Shown here: positions 8,597 through 18,534 of the stretch, one piece after another
Position numbering within the stretch: the stretch's first letter is position 1
Layout of the letters: every line of letters starts with the position of its first letter
NCBI RefSeq assembly: GCF_035920365.1
Contig: NZ_CP109150.1
Location: 2,418,001-2,482,000 of the forward strand
DNA length: 64,000 nucleotides
Reading direction: 5' to 3'
Origin: Micromonospora sp. NBC_01740
GTDB lineage: Bacteria > Actinomycetota > Actinomycetes > Mycobacteriales > Micromonosporaceae
The notes under the pieces: model-generated
What the model was told of the DNA's origin: nothing
The model's input: the letters and a program-made list of their open reading frames with translations, nothing else
Databases searched by the model: none
Position numbers and translations under genes: made by a program

Positions 8597-9568
8597 ATGC
8601 CGGCGCGGATCGTCCTGCTCGTCACCTCGCCCCGGCTGCCGGCCGGGCTGCTGACCGCCGCCGCGTGGGACGTCGTACGCCGGCATCCGGTGCTGGCAGG
8701 GGCGGAGAGCGAGCTGACGACGGCGGTCCGCGTGGCGGGCGCCGAGGTCACGGTGGTCGACGGCCGGGCGACGCAGGCGCTGCTCGACGCGGCGGCGTCG
8801 CACGGCGTCGCGGTGTGGCTGGCCGGCCCGGCCGGCGACGAGTCGCTGGCCCGCGAGCTGGGCCTGCGGCTGGCCCGCGAGCCCGGCCTGGCCGAGCTGG
8901 AGCTGATGTACGGCTCCTGGGACCCGCCGGGCGCCCGGCTGCTCGACGCGGTGGCGGTGATGGACCGGCTGGCCTCTCCCGGCGGCGATCCCTGGAAGCG
9001 CGCGCAGACCCACCGCAGCCTCGCCGGCTTCCTGATCGAGGAGTGCTACGAGGCGTACGACGCGATCAGCGCCGGGGACACCGACGCGCTGCGCGAGGAG
9101 CTGGGCGACGTGCTGCTCCAGGTGGTGCTGCACGCCCGCCTCGCCGAGGAACTGCCCGAGGAGCAGCGGTGGACCGTCGACGACGTGGCCGGCGGGCTGG
9201 TCGACAAGATGGTCCGGCGCAACCCGCACGTCTTCGCCGACGCCGAGGCCGGCACCCTGGAGGAGATCGAGGCCAGCTGGGAGCGGATCAAGCGGACCGA
9301 GAAGGCGCGTGACTCGGTGCTGGACGGCATCGCGCTGAGCCAGCCGGCCCTCGCCCTGGCCGCCAAGATCCTCGAGCGCGCCGGGCGGGTCGGCCTCGCC
9401 GTACCGCCGCCCCTCGCGGATTCCCAGGTGGACCCGGAGGCGCGGCTCGGTGCCGGCCTGCTCGCCACGGTCGCGGCGGCCCGCGAGGCGGGCCTGGACC
9501 CGGAGGCGGCCCTGCGCCGCGCCGCCCTCGCCTACGCGGACGCGGTCCGCGCCGCCGAAAAGGCCTGA
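8597..9568 (+). CDS. mazG: Nucleoside triphosphate pyrophosphohydrolase MazG
   Basis: 323 residues. MazG hydrolyses (d)NTPs to the monophosphate and pyrophosphate and clears aberrant nucleotides. The N-terminal 120 residues (IVLLVTSPRLPAG...) are an actinobacterial extension. The catalytic MazG domain begins near residue 130 with GGDPWKRAQTHRSLAGFLIEECYEAYDAI, holding the E-E-x-x-E metal-binding helix. The EELGDVLLQVVLHARL segment supplies the second E-x-x-D pair, then VVRRNPHVF-like KMVRRNPHVFAD and WERIKRTEK. A second, C-terminal helical region (ALAAKILERAGRVGL) is present but short. It starts 2 bp after the lipoprotein stop and is followed by a DUF885 gene. Confidence 0.93.
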   Translation: MPARIVLLVTSPRLPAGLLTAAAWDVVRRHPVLAGAESELTTAVRVAGAEVTVVDGRATQALLDAAASHGVAVWLAGPAGDESLARELGLRLAREPGLAELELMYGSWDPPGARLLDAVAVMDRLASPGGDPWKRAQTHRSLAGFLIEECYEAYDAISAGDTDALREELGDVLLQVVLHARLAEELPEEQRWTVDDVAGGLVDKMVRRNPHVFADAEAGTLEEIEASWERIKRTEKARDSVLDGIALSQPALALAAKILERAGRVGLAVPPPLADSQVDPEARLGAGLLATVAAAREAGLDPEAALRRAALAYADAVRAAEKA

Positions 9569-9590
9569 GTCGACCCGGTAGGGTCGGCGG

Positions 9591-11210
9591 GTGGAATCGT
9601 TTGTGCCGCTCGCGGAGCGGATCGTCGACGCGTTGCTGGAGAGCCGGCCGGGGGTCGCGACCTCCACCGGCGACCACCGTTACGACGACCGGCTGCCGGA
9701 CCTCTCCGCCGAGGCGGTCGCGGCCGACCGGACCATGCTCAAGGAAGCCGCGGACGCGCTCGCCGAGCTGGACCCGGACGCGCTGGACGTCGAGGAGCGC
9801 GTCGACCACGCGCTGCTCACCTCGTTCGTGGACCGGGAGCTGTTCGAGTCCGGCGACATCCGCGCGCACGAGTGGGACCCGCTGCGGCACAACCCCGGGC
9901 CGCTGCTGCACGCGCTGCTCGCCCGCCCGTACGCCCCGGTCGACGTGCGGCTGACCAGCCTGGCGGGCCGGCTCGCCGCCGTACCGGACGCGTTGGCGAC
10001 CGCGCGCGCGACGCTGCGCGACATGCCGCGCATCCACGCGGAGACGGCGGTCGGGCAGTTCACCGGCGCGGCCGCGCTGATCCGCGACGAGGTGCCGGCG
10101 CTGCTCGCGCAGGCCCCCGCCCTGCACGACCGGGTCGAGCCGGCCGCCACCGCGGCGATCGCGGCGCTGGAGGAGTTCGTCGCGTGGCTGCGTCAGGGCC
10201 TGGCCGCCGACGCCGGCCCCGGGCGGGACCCGCGGCTGGGCCGCCGCCGCTGGGAGGCGCGGCTCTGGCACACCCTCGACACGGAGCTGGGCGCCGCCGA
10301 GATCCAGCGCCGGGCCTGGGCCAACCTGGACCGGGTCGGCGAGGAGATCCGCGCGGCGGCCGTCGAGCTGGTCGGCGGCCCCGCCGACGACGAGACGGTA
10401 CGCCGGGCGCTGGACCTGCTGGCCGCCGAGCACCCGGACGACCACACCATCGTGGACCTCGCCTCGGTCACCCTGGACGAGGCGACCGACTTCGTGCGCG
10501 CCCATGACCTGGTCACCCTGGTCGACGACCCGTGCGTAATCCAGGAGATGCCCCAGTTCGCCCGGGGCGTGGCGGTCGCCTACTGCGACTCGCCCGGCCC
10601 GCTGGAGACGGCGGACGTGCCGACGTTCTACTGCATCGCGCCCACCCCGGCGGACTGGCCCGCGCACCGGGTCGAGTCGTTCTACCGCGAGTACAACGAC
10701 CACATGATCCGCAACCTGACGGTGCACGAGGCGATGCCGGGGCACTTCCTCCAGCTCGCCCACGCCCGCCGGCACGTCGGCCCCACCCGGGTCCGCGCGC
10801 TGACCGAGTCGGGCCCCTTCATCGAGGGCTGGGCGGTCTACACGGAGGAGCTGATGGCCGGCCTCGGCTTCGGCGGCCTGCCGGTGCGGTTGCAGCAGCT
10901 CAAGATGCAGCTCCGGATGACCATCAACGCGCTGCTGGACCAGCTCGTGCACTGCGAGGAGCTGCCGGAGGCCGAGGCGATGGCGCTGATGACCGGGCGG
11001 GGCTTCCAGGAGGAGGGGGAGGCGGCCGGCAAGTGGCGGCGCGCCCTGCTCACCTCGACGCAGCTCTCGACGTACTTCGTCGGCTACAGCGAGGTGGCCG
11101 CGATCGCCGCCGCCCGCCCGGCCGGCGTGGCGGTGCGCGAGTGGCACGACGCGATGCTCGCCCACGACTGCCCGCCCCCGCGCCACCTGCGCACCCTGCT
11201 CGGCGTCTGA
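9591..11210 (+). CDS. DUF885 family metallopeptidase-like protein
   Basis: 539 residues from GTG 9591. The key feature is HEAMPGHFLQ (about residues 379-388), the HExxxGH zinc-binding motif of the DUF885 clan, followed by the glutamate-bearing ESGPFIEGWAVYTEELMAGLGF typical of the same family. Most of the chain is helical, as in gluzincin-like peptidases. The protein has no signal peptide, so it is probably cytoplasmic. Substrates of the family are not well established. It lies 22 bp after mazG with a short hairpin (CGACCC-GGTA-GGGTCG) in the gap, so co-transcription is possible. The two C-terminal genes here (this and the lipoprotein at 11230) converge. Confidence 0.85.
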   Translation: MESFVPLAERIVDALLESRPGVATSTGDHRYDDRLPDLSAEAVAADRTMLKEAADALAELDPDALDVEERVDHALLTSFVDRELFESGDIRAHEWDPLRHNPGPLLHALLARPYAPVDVRLTSLAGRLAAVPDALATARATLRDMPRIHAETAVGQFTGAAALIRDEVPALLAQAPALHDRVEPAATAAIAALEEFVAWLRQGLAADAGPGRDPRLGRRRWEARLWHTLDTELGAAEIQRRAWANLDRVGEEIRAAAVELVGGPADDETVRRALDLLAAEHPDDHTIVDLASVTLDEATDFVRAHDLVTLVDDPCVIQEMPQFARGVAVAYCDSPGPLETADVPTFYCIAPTPADWPAHRVESFYREYNDHMIRNLTVHEAMPGHFLQLAHARRHVGPTRVRALTESGPFIEGWAVYTEELMAGLGFGGLPVRLQQLKMQLRMTINALLDQLVHCEELPEAEAMALMTGRGFQEEGEAAGKWRRALLTSTQLSTYFVGYSEVAAIAAARPAGVAVREWHDAMLAHDCPPPRHLRTLLGV

Positions 11211-11229
11211 GGACCGCCGGCGGGGTCGG

Positions 11230-11922
11230 TCACGAGCTGGCCGGGCGGCGGTCCACGACGCCGGCGTCGGGCGGCAGGTCGAACACCGCGCCGTCGACCG
11301 TCTCGCGGTAGCGGCTCAGTGCCAGCTCGACCTGGCGGCCGTCGACCAGGCCGGTGAAGCTGCCCAGCACCCCGTCGGTGGTCACGCAGGCGGTGAAGTC
11401 CCCGGCCGACTGCGCCACGTCGACGCAGGTGGCGTGGTGGCCGGCGAGGGTGGTGTCGCTCTGCTCGATCACCGCGTCCGGGTCCAGCGCGGCGGTGGTG
11501 AGCAGCCCCACGACGACCGGCGGCGTCACCAGCCCCCGCTGCTTGGCCTCGGTGAACATGGTCACCGTGGGCTTCGCGTTGGGCGCGGGCGGGGCCTCCA
11601 GGGTGCAGGTCGCGCGCCCGGCGCCGGTCTCGCAGCGGGTCGTCGCCTCCGGGGTGACGGTGAGCTTGCCGCCGGGCCAGGTGTAGGCGGAGCGGGCCGG
11701 GTCCTGGGCCTGGGCGATCGTGGCGGTCTGCCCGCCGGAGAGCTGGTAGTCGGCGGAGTAGGTCAGCTCCAGCGCCCGGTCGAGCCGGGCGGCCATGTCG
11801 TTCACCAGGTCGGACCGCCCGATCGTGCGGCCGGCGTCGTCGAGGGTCTGACAACCGGTCACCGTGAGCGACGCGATGACCGACACGGCGAGCATGCGGA
11901 GGGTGGTCGAGGCGGCGGGCAT
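11230..11922 (-). CDS. Lipoprotein of unknown function
   Basis: 230 residues. ATG 11922 is chosen over far-upstream codons because it gives a clean lipoprotein signal: MPAASTTLRMLAVSVIASLTVTGC, lipobox TVTGC. The mature part has regular beta-rich segments (YSADYQLSGGQTATIAQAQ, SAYTWPGGKLTVTPEATTRC, DTTLAGHHATCVDVAQSAGDFTACV) and three or four Cys that could form disulfides. It resembles uncharacterised actinobacterial lipoproteins with a repeated hydrophobic-cavity type fold, but I do not recognise a named family. It is divergent from eno across a 233-bp gap that must hold both promoters. Confidence 0.75.
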   Translation of the reverse strand: MPAASTTLRMLAVSVIASLTVTGCQTLDDAGRTIGRSDLVNDMAARLDRALELTYSADYQLSGGQTATIAQAQDPARSAYTWPGGKLTVTPEATTRCETGAGRATCTLEAPPAPNAKPTVTMFTEAKQRGLVTPPVVVGLLTTAALDPDAVIEQSDTTLAGHHATCVDVAQSAGDFTACVTTDGVLGSFTGLVDGRQVELALSRYRETVDGAVFDLPPDAGVVDRRPASS

Positions 11923-11975
11923 GGCGACCAGCCTGGCCGATCGGGCCAACCGCGCGCAAACCCGTTGCCGGTTGA

Positions 11976-13439
<1,464 letters not shown>

Positions 13440-13471
13440 GACGCGCGAGGCCTCGGGGGAGGGGTGTGACG

Positions 13472-14110
13472 ATGCAGCAGCGCCGCACACCGGGCGGTCA
13501 GCGCCCCGCCCGTCGGCCGGGTCACACCGGCCGGCCGGGCGGGGCCCGGGGCGCCCGGGCGTCGGTCCGCGAGGGCGGCGTCCGCGCCGAGTCGCGGGCC
13601 ACGGCCGGGCGCGCGCCGGGGGCGGCCCGGGGCGCGGAGGGCGTACGCTCCGCGAGCCGGCCCGCCGCGGCCCGTCGTACGGCCGCCGGCACCGTCAAGC
13701 GGCTCTCCGCACCCCGCTCCCGGGGCCTCACCGGGCGGGCCACCGTGCTCTTCGCGGTGCTGATCGCGCTCGCCCTGGCCTACACCTACCCGGTGCGCGT
13801 CTACCTGGACCAGCAGGCCGACATCGAACGGATGGAAGCCGCCCAGGCCGCCCAGCGGGAGGCGATCGAGGAGCTGTCCGAGCGGGCGGCCAAGTGGCAG
13901 GACCCGGAATACATCAAGATCCAGGCCAGGGAGCGGTTCTTCATGGGCCCACCGGGCGAGACGCTGCTGGTGGTGCTCTCCGACCCGGCGGGCGCCGCCC
14001 GGGACGCCGGTTCGTCCACGGCCCCGTCGGCACCCGTCACCCCCGCTTCCTGGTACGACACCCTCTGGTCGAGCGTGCAGGCCGCCAACGGCGAGCAGCC
14101 CGACCGGTGA
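13472..14110 (+). CDS. FtsB/DivIC-type septum formation initiator
   Basis: 212 residues. ATG 13472 follows a strong GGGGGAGGGG ribosome site. The first 85 residues are a basic, low-complexity cytoplasmic tail rich in Arg, Gly and Ala. A single transmembrane helix follows (ATVLFAVLIALALAYTYPV), then an extracytoplasmic coiled coil (DQQADIERMEAAQAAQREAIEELSE within about 105-140) and the family-specific segment WQDPEYIKIQARERFFMGPPGET. FtsB/DivIC forms a complex with FtsL and FtsQ that activates septal peptidoglycan synthesis. Downstream of eno and upstream of DUF501, as in other actinomycetes. The tail after about 165 is Ser/Pro-rich. Confidence 0.92.
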   Translation: MQQRRTPGGQRPARRPGHTGRPGGARGARASVREGGVRAESRATAGRAPGAARGAEGVRSASRPAAARRTAAGTVKRLSAPRSRGLTGRATVLFAVLIALALAYTYPVRVYLDQQADIERMEAAQAAQREAIEELSERAAKWQDPEYIKIQARERFFMGPPGETLLVVLSDPAGAARDAGSSTAPSAPVTPASWYDTLWSSVQAANGEQPDR

Positions 14111-14144
14111 GCAACACCCGAGCATCGAACGAGAGATCAGCATC

Positions 14145-14702
14145 GTGACTGTCGTACCACCGCAGGAGCCGGCGGCGGACTCCGTACCCCCGCCGCGGCG
14201 CGAACCGGCCACCGAGGCCGACCTGGCCGCGGTGGCCGCGCAGCTCGGACGCCCGCCCCGGGGCACCCGGGCCGTGGCCCACCGCTGCCCCTGCGGCCTG
14301 CCGGACGTGGTGGAGACGACCCCGCGCCTGGCCGACGGCACCCCCTTCCCGACGCTGTTCTACCTGACCTGCCCCCGGGCGACGGCGGCATGCAGCCGGC
14401 TGGAGTCGGCGGGGTTGATGAAGGAGATGGCGGACCGGCTGGCCGCCGACCCGGAGCTGGCCACGCGCTACCGCGCCGCGCACGAGGACTACCTGGCCCG
14501 CCGGGACGCGATCGGCGAGGTGCCGGAGATCGCCGGAATCTCCGCCGGCGGGATGCCCGGCCGGGTGAAGTGCCTGCACGTGCACCTCGGGCACGCGCTC
14601 GGGGCCGGGCCCGGGGTGAACCCGTTCGGCGACGAGACGCTGGCGCTGGTGGAGAAGTGGTGGGCGGCCGGCCCGTGCGTGGACGTGCCGGCGGCGGACT
14701 GA
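14145..14702 (+). CDS. DUF501 domain protein
   Basis: 185 residues from GTG 14145. It belongs to the DUF501 family: LGRPPRGTRAVAHRCPCGLPDVVETTPRL, then PFPTLFYLTCPRATAACSRLE, and a C-terminal VKCLHVHLGHALG...NPFGD. Two Cys of a CPCG motif and the CLHVHLGHAL stretch of Cys and His residues suggest a bound metal, though function is unknown. No signal peptide or membrane segment. It lies 34 bp after the FtsB gene and 2 bp before the acetyltransferase, and then a Ppx/GppA gene follows at a distance, the conserved eno-ftsB-DUF501-ppx neighbourhood of actinobacteria. Confidence 0.9.
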   Translation: MTVVPPQEPAADSVPPPRREPATEADLAAVAAQLGRPPRGTRAVAHRCPCGLPDVVETTPRLADGTPFPTLFYLTCPRATAACSRLESAGLMKEMADRLAADPELATRYRAAHEDYLARRDAIGEVPEIAGISAGGMPGRVKCLHVHLGHALGAGPGVNPFGDETLALVEKWWAAGPCVDVPAAD

Positions 14703-14704
14703 CC

Positions 14705-15241
14705 ATGGCGGGCGCGGACGGGGGCGTGGCGGGGGCCGACGAGATCGTGGTGCGGCGGGCCCGCACCTCGGACGTGCGCGGCATCCGGCGGCTGGTCGAC
14801 ACCTACACCGACGACCGGCGGCTGCTCAGCAAGGCCACCGTGACCCTCTACGAGCACGTGCAGGAGTTCCGGGTCGCGGTCCGGGCCGGCGACGGCGCGG
14901 TGGTCGGCTGCGGGGCGCTGCACGTGATGTGGGAGGACCTGGCCGAGATCCGTACGGTGGCGGTCGACCCCTCCTGCCGCGGGCGCAAGCTCGGCCACCG
15001 GATCGTCGCGGAGCTGATCGACGGCGCCCGCGAGCTGGGGGTGGCCCGGATCTTCGTGCTCACCTTCGAGACCCGGTTCTTCGGCTCGTTCGGGTTCACC
15101 GAGATCGACGGCGCGCCCGTGCCGCAGCCGGTCTACGAGCAGCTCCTGCGCTCGTACGACGAGGGCGTCGCCGAGTTCCTGGACCTGGAACGCGTCAAGC
15201 CGAACACCCTCGGCAACACCCGGATGCTGCTGCGCCTCTGA
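14705..15241 (+). CDS. GNAT amino-acid N-acetyltransferase (ArgA-like)
   Basis: 178 residues from ATG 14705, starting 2 bp after the DUF501 stop. A single GNAT domain: VVRRARTSDVRGIRRLVDTYTDDRRLL (N-terminal strand and helix), AVVGCGALHVMWEDLAEIRTVAVDPSCRGRKLGHRIVAELI, where RGRKLG is the acetyl-CoA pyrophosphate loop, and IFVLTFETRFFGSFGFTEID. It matches the short actinobacterial amino-acid N-acetyltransferases that make N-acetylglutamate for arginine synthesis without an amino-acid kinase domain. No other arg gene is nearby, so this role is an inference from family. The 3' end converges with the decayed esterase. Confidence 0.85.
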   Translation: MAGADGGVAGADEIVVRRARTSDVRGIRRLVDTYTDDRRLLSKATVTLYEHVQEFRVAVRAGDGAVVGCGALHVMWEDLAEIRTVAVDPSCRGRKLGHRIVAELIDGARELGVARIFVLTFETRFFGSFGFTEIDGAPVPQPVYEQLLRSYDEGVAEFLDLERVKPNTLGNTRMLLRL

Positions 15242-15800
15242 CCGGCCCGGTGCGGGTGACCCGTGGCGCGCCCGCCGGCGGTGCGCCGGTCGCCGGCGTG
15301 CAGCGCAGCCGTCGCTGCCAGGTCCGTACGCCCTCGGTGAAGACGTCGGCGTAGCGGTCCTGCCCGCCGATGAAGGTGATCACCGAGACCGGTCGCCGGG
15401 GCACGTACGTCTCGGAGGCCGCTGTAGCCGCCGCTGACCACGCCGATCGCCGCGAAGAGCCTCTCGCCCTCGACGGCGGCCCGGAAGCTCATGTCCCCGC
15501 CGTTGGAGATCCTGATGAGGTAGACCCGGTCCGGATCGGCCCGCCACGTCCGGACGAGGTGGGCGGTGAGGTCCTTGAGGAAGCCGACGTCGTCGGTCGT
15601 CCCGCAGCAGGTACCGGCGGTCGGCCCCGCCGTGCGCCAGGGTGAGCCGGTGGTCGCCGGCGGCGGGGCGCTCGACGGCCCCCGAAGGCGACGGGGCCGG
15701 CGTGACCCGGGACTGACCCCGGTCCCCACCGCACGCCGTGGCGACGACGGCGAAGAGCACCCCGTCAGCACTGCCACCGTCCGTCGCACGCCCCGCCCCC
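15195..15800 (-). pseudogene. Decayed LpqC-like esterase lipoprotein
   Basis: Pieces of one esterase appear in three different frames on the minus strand. A lipoprotein signal (VLFAVVATACGG, near 15740) and AAGDHRLTLAHGGADRRYLL come first; the frame then changes near 15607 to GTTDDVGFLKDLTAHLVRTW plus VYLIRISNGGDMSF; it changes again near 15400 to RRPVSVITFIGGQDRYADVF. These match LpqC/polyhydroxybutyrate-depolymerase-type alpha/beta hydrolases. About 40 residues carrying the oxyanion region are missing between the first two pieces, and the nucleophile elbow is R-I-S-N-G-G instead of G-x-S-x-G-G. At about 600 bp it is far shorter than a normal gene of about 1 kb. Its 3' end overlaps the acetyltransferase's end. 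Confidence 0.7.
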
Positions 15801-15884
15801 TCCGTGACCCCGGTCCACACTGGATGGGCCCGCCCGAACGGGGCAACCCTTTCGGTCCAGGCCGAAGAGCGGCAGTCTGCTGGC

Positions 15885-16877
15885 ATGCTCCGTCTCCGCC
15901 TGGGACTGGCGGACCTGTGCCGGGTCCGCTTCGCCGACCGCCTGCACCCGGTCGGCATGTCCCTGCTGGCCTGCCAGGCGCTGCACGACGCGGACACGGC
16001 CCGGATGACGCCGGGCCCCGCGGCGGACGCGGCCTCCGCGTCGGGTCCGGTCCGGTCCGCCGCCTCCGTGCTGCGGCACCTGCTTCCCGCGCGCGGGCGC
16101 CTGCCCGACTTCCTCACCCCGCTGGACGGCCTCGAATCGGTCGTCGCCGGTCTGGAGGCGATCCGGGCAGCCCCCGTCGGGCGCATCCGGGCGGAGGTCA
16201 CCGCCGCGTACGCGCAGTTGCCCGCGACGCCGCTGCGCAGGCGGTTCGCCGAGGCCGACGGGGAGACGATGGACCTGTTCGGCCGGGCCCTGGGCACCTG
16301 GCACGACGCGGTGCTCGCGCCGCACTGGGCCGACCTGACGGAGGCGCACCGGCACCACGTGGCGGGGGCGACCGCGCAACTCGCCACGCACGGGTTGGAC
16401 GGGCTGCTGAACGCGCTGCACCCGGCGATCCGATGGGAGGCGCCGACGCTGACGGTGCGGACCTGGTGGAGCGCCTCGCTGTCCGGCACCGGCCACGGCC
16501 TGCTCCTGCTGCCCTCGCCGCTGGCCGGCCCGCATCCCCGGGTGCTGGTGGAGCCCGGTCGGCCGGTGCTGGTGGTGTACCCCGCGCCGATGCCGCGCCT
16601 GATCAGGGCCACCACCCCCGATCCGCTGGGCCGCCTGCTGGGGGCGACCCGGGCGGCGGTGCTGCGCCGCCTCGCCGGCCCCGGCCGGCACACCACCACG
16701 GCGCTCGGCCGGGCCGTCGGAATCAGCACCTCCTCGGCGTCCGAGCACGCGGGGGCGTTGCGGGCGGCGGGGCTGGTCGCCAGCGTCCGGGACGGCGGCG
16801 CGGTGCTGCACCGGTTGACGCCGCTCGGCACCGAACTGCTGGACGCGGGCTACGCCGGGTCACCTGAGCGCGCCTGA
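15885..16877 (+). CDS. ArsR-like winged-helix regulator
   Basis: 330 residues from ATG 15885 (MLRLRLGLADLCRVRF). The first 240 residues are an actinobacterial extension found in DUF5937-type regulators. The C-terminal winged helix-turn-helix is LGRAVGISTSSASEHAGALRAAGLVASVRDGGAVLHRLTPLG (about 275-318), the usual place for recognition of DNA. Such genes often repress a neighbouring transporter or enzyme gene, but the adjacent minus-strand gene here is only the decayed esterase, so the natural target may be gone. The ppx gene begins 15 bp after its stop. Confidence 0.8.
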   Translation: MLRLRLGLADLCRVRFADRLHPVGMSLLACQALHDADTARMTPGPAADAASASGPVRSAASVLRHLLPARGRLPDFLTPLDGLESVVAGLEAIRAAPVGRIRAEVTAAYAQLPATPLRRRFAEADGETMDLFGRALGTWHDAVLAPHWADLTEAHRHHVAGATAQLATHGLDGLLNALHPAIRWEAPTLTVRTWWSASLSGTGHGLLLLPSPLAGPHPRVLVEPGRPVLVVYPAPMPRLIRATTPDPLGRLLGATRAAVLRRLAGPGRHTTTALGRAVGISTSSASEHAGALRAAGLVASVRDGGAVLHRLTPLGTELLDAGYAGSPERA

Positions 16878-16892
16878 CGTAGGGTTGCTGCC

Positions 16893-17834
16893 GTGACGAC
16901 GCGTGTGGCCGCCATCGACTGCGGGACCAACTCGATCCGACTGCTGGTCGCCGACCTGCCGGACGCCTCGGCGGGTCCGGAGGCTCCGCTGGCCGACCTG
17001 AGCCGACGGATGCAGATCGTGCGCCTCGGCCAGGGCGTCGACAAGACGGGGCGGCTGGCCCCGGAGGCGATCGAACGCACGCGGGTCGCGCTGGCCTCGT
17101 ACGCCGCCGAGATCGAGAAGCTGGGCGCGGAGCGGATCCGGATGTGCGCCACCTCGGCGTCCCGGGACGCCTCCAACGCCGCCGAGTTCCGGGAGATGGT
17201 CGAGCGGACCCTCGGGGTCGCGCCCGAGGTGGTGACCGGCGACGAGGAGGCGCGGCTCTCCTTCACGGGCGCGGTGCGCGGGCTGCCCGCCGACGCGCGC
17301 GAGCCGTACCTGGTCGTCGACATCGGCGGCGGCTCGACCGAGTTCGTCGTCGGCACCCGCGCGGGCGGCGTCGAGGCGGCCATCTCGATGGACATCGGCT
17401 GCGTCCGGATGACCGAGCGGCACCTGCACGGCGACCCGCCGGGGCTGGACGAGGTCGCCGCCGCGCAGGCCGACATCGCGGCGGCGGTGGACCGCGCGCT
17501 GGAGGCCGTGCCGGGCCGGCAGGCCGCCACGCTGGTCGGGCTCGCCGGGTCGGTCACCACCGTGGTCGCGATCGCCCAGGGCCTCCAGGAGTACGACCCG
17601 AGCCGCATCCACCACGCCCGGGTGTCGTACGACGCGGTGGCCGCGACAACCGCCGACCTGCTCGGCAAGAGCCGGGAGCAGCGGCTGGCGATCCCGGTCA
17701 TGCACCCGGGCCGCGCGGACGTGATCGGGGCGGGCGCCCTGGTGCTCCGGGTGATCATGGAACGGGCGGGGATGGACTCGGTGGTCGCCTCCGAGCACGA
17801 CATCCTCGACGGCATCGCCTGGAGCCTCGTGTAG
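16893..17834 (+). CDS. ppx: Ppx/GppA exopolyphosphatase
   Basis: 313 residues from GTG 16893. It has the sugar kinase/Hsp70-like ATPase fold of Ppx/GppA proteins: phosphate 1 motif VAAIDCGTNSIRLLVADL at residues 5-22, then RIRMCATSASRDASNAAEF, EVVTGDEEARLSFTGAVRGL with the catalytic Glu, phosphate 2 motif YLVVDIGGGSTEFVVGT (about 140-156), and VGLAGSVTTV. It hydrolyses polyphosphate or pppGpp. The length of 313 is typical of the short actinobacterial Ppx (two-domain form without the C-terminal HD-like part). Start is 15 bp after the regulator's stop. Confidence 0.92.
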   Translation: MTTRVAAIDCGTNSIRLLVADLPDASAGPEAPLADLSRRMQIVRLGQGVDKTGRLAPEAIERTRVALASYAAEIEKLGAERIRMCATSASRDASNAAEFREMVERTLGVAPEVVTGDEEARLSFTGAVRGLPADAREPYLVVDIGGGSTEFVVGTRAGGVEAAISMDIGCVRMTERHLHGDPPGLDEVAAAQADIAAAVDRALEAVPGRQAATLVGLAGSVTTVVAIAQGLQEYDPSRIHHARVSYDAVAATTADLLGKSREQRLAIPVMHPGRADVIGAGALVLRVIMERAGMDSVVASEHDILDGIAWSLV

Positions 17835-17864
17835 GCCTCGGCGTCCGTTCCCCACGCCCGCTGT

Positions 17865-17894
17865 CGCCACGGGCATGGGGTGCCGCCCGTGGCG
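17865..17894 (+). terminator. Hairpin after ppx
   Basis: A perfect 10-bp stem (CGCCACGGGC, 17865-17874, and its complement, 17885-17894) with a 10-nt loop begins 31 bp after the ppx stop. No T-run follows, which is common for actinobacterial terminators. It separates ppx from the remnant genes. Confidence 0.5.
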
Positions 17895-17906
17895 GACCCC
17901 GAAGGG

Positions 17907-18038
17907 TCAGCGGAGCCGTTGCCGCGTGCCCGTCGCGGCGGAGCGGGCGATGGCGTCGATGAGCAGGTGGGTGCGTTCGGCGGTGCCGAAGTCCGGTTCC
18001 GTCGGGTGGCCGGCGGCCAGGTCCGCGTAGACCTGCCG
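17907..18038 (-). pseudogene. C-terminal remnant of a Gfo/Idh/MocA oxidoreductase
   Basis: On the minus strand, 43 codons read VRQVYADLAAGHPTEPDFGTAERTHLLIDAI (given in part) and end at TGA 17909-17907. This is the C-terminal helix-strand of GFO/IDH/MOCA-family NAD(P)-dependent oxidoreductases. No start codon or NAD-binding Rossmann part exists: at about 18038-18050 the sequence turns into the regulator remnant on the opposite strand. It is a leftover of a deletion. Confidence 0.65.
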
Positions 18039-18042
18039 CACA

Positions 18043-18302
18043 GGCTCATCGCGGAGTCACAGCACGACGCCGGGCTCGCGGCGGCCCTGACCGAGCAACT
18101 GGTCGGCCCCAGGGTCGCGGTCGCGAAGCAGCGGCTTGCGCGGGCCCAGCAGCAGGGTCAACTGCCCGTCGACGCGGACCTACAGTTGATCGTCGAGCTG
18201 TTGTACGGCCCGGTCTACTACCGGCATCTCCTGCACCTCGGGCCGTACTCCCGCGACCGGCTGCGCGAACTGGTCGACCGGGTCCTCGACCGCTGGTCGT
18301 GA
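18043..18302 (+). pseudogene. C-terminal remnant of a TetR-family regulator
   Basis: The plus strand reads HRLIAESQHDAGLAAALTEQLVGPR...QGQLPVDADLQLIVELLYGPVYYRHLLH and ends at TGA 18302. This is the ligand-binding C-terminal half of a TetR/AcrR repressor (TetR_C-type, LLYGPVYYR signature). The DNA-binding half is absent. Upstream, the frame runs into the oxidoreductase remnant on the other strand. A divergent pair of regulator and oxidoreductase probably lost both of its 5' halves in one deletion. Confidence 0.7.
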
Positions 18303-18339
18303 GCGTGCCGCCGTGAGGGCGGGCGGTCGACGTCGCGGG

Positions 18340-18534
18340 TCAGGCGCCGGGCCGGGCGATCCCGGTGACGAAGCGGGACCAGGCGGCCGGGTCGAAGGAG
18401 AGCGCCGGGCCCGAGCGGTCCTTGCTGTCGCGTACCAGCACCACGCCGGGCAGGTTGTCGGCGACCTCCACGCACGAGGCGCCGCCGTTGCCGCTGCGCG
18501 TGGACTTGCGCCACCGGGCGCCGGTCAGCTCCAT
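18340..18534 (-). CDS. DUF397 protein
   Basis: 64 residues from ATG 18534. It has the DUF397 core: [54 protein letters not shown]. Such proteins are the partners of Scr1-type XRE regulators in actinomycetes, found in numerous copies per genome. It overlaps the stop of the upstream regulator by 10 bp and is therefore translationally coupled to it. In Streptomyces the BldB and WhiJ-like pairs of this class affect development; a specific role here is unknown. Confidence 0.93.
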   Translation of the reverse strand: MELTGARWRKSTRSGNGGASCVEVADNLPGVVLVRDSKDRSGPALSFDPAAWSRFVTGIARPGA

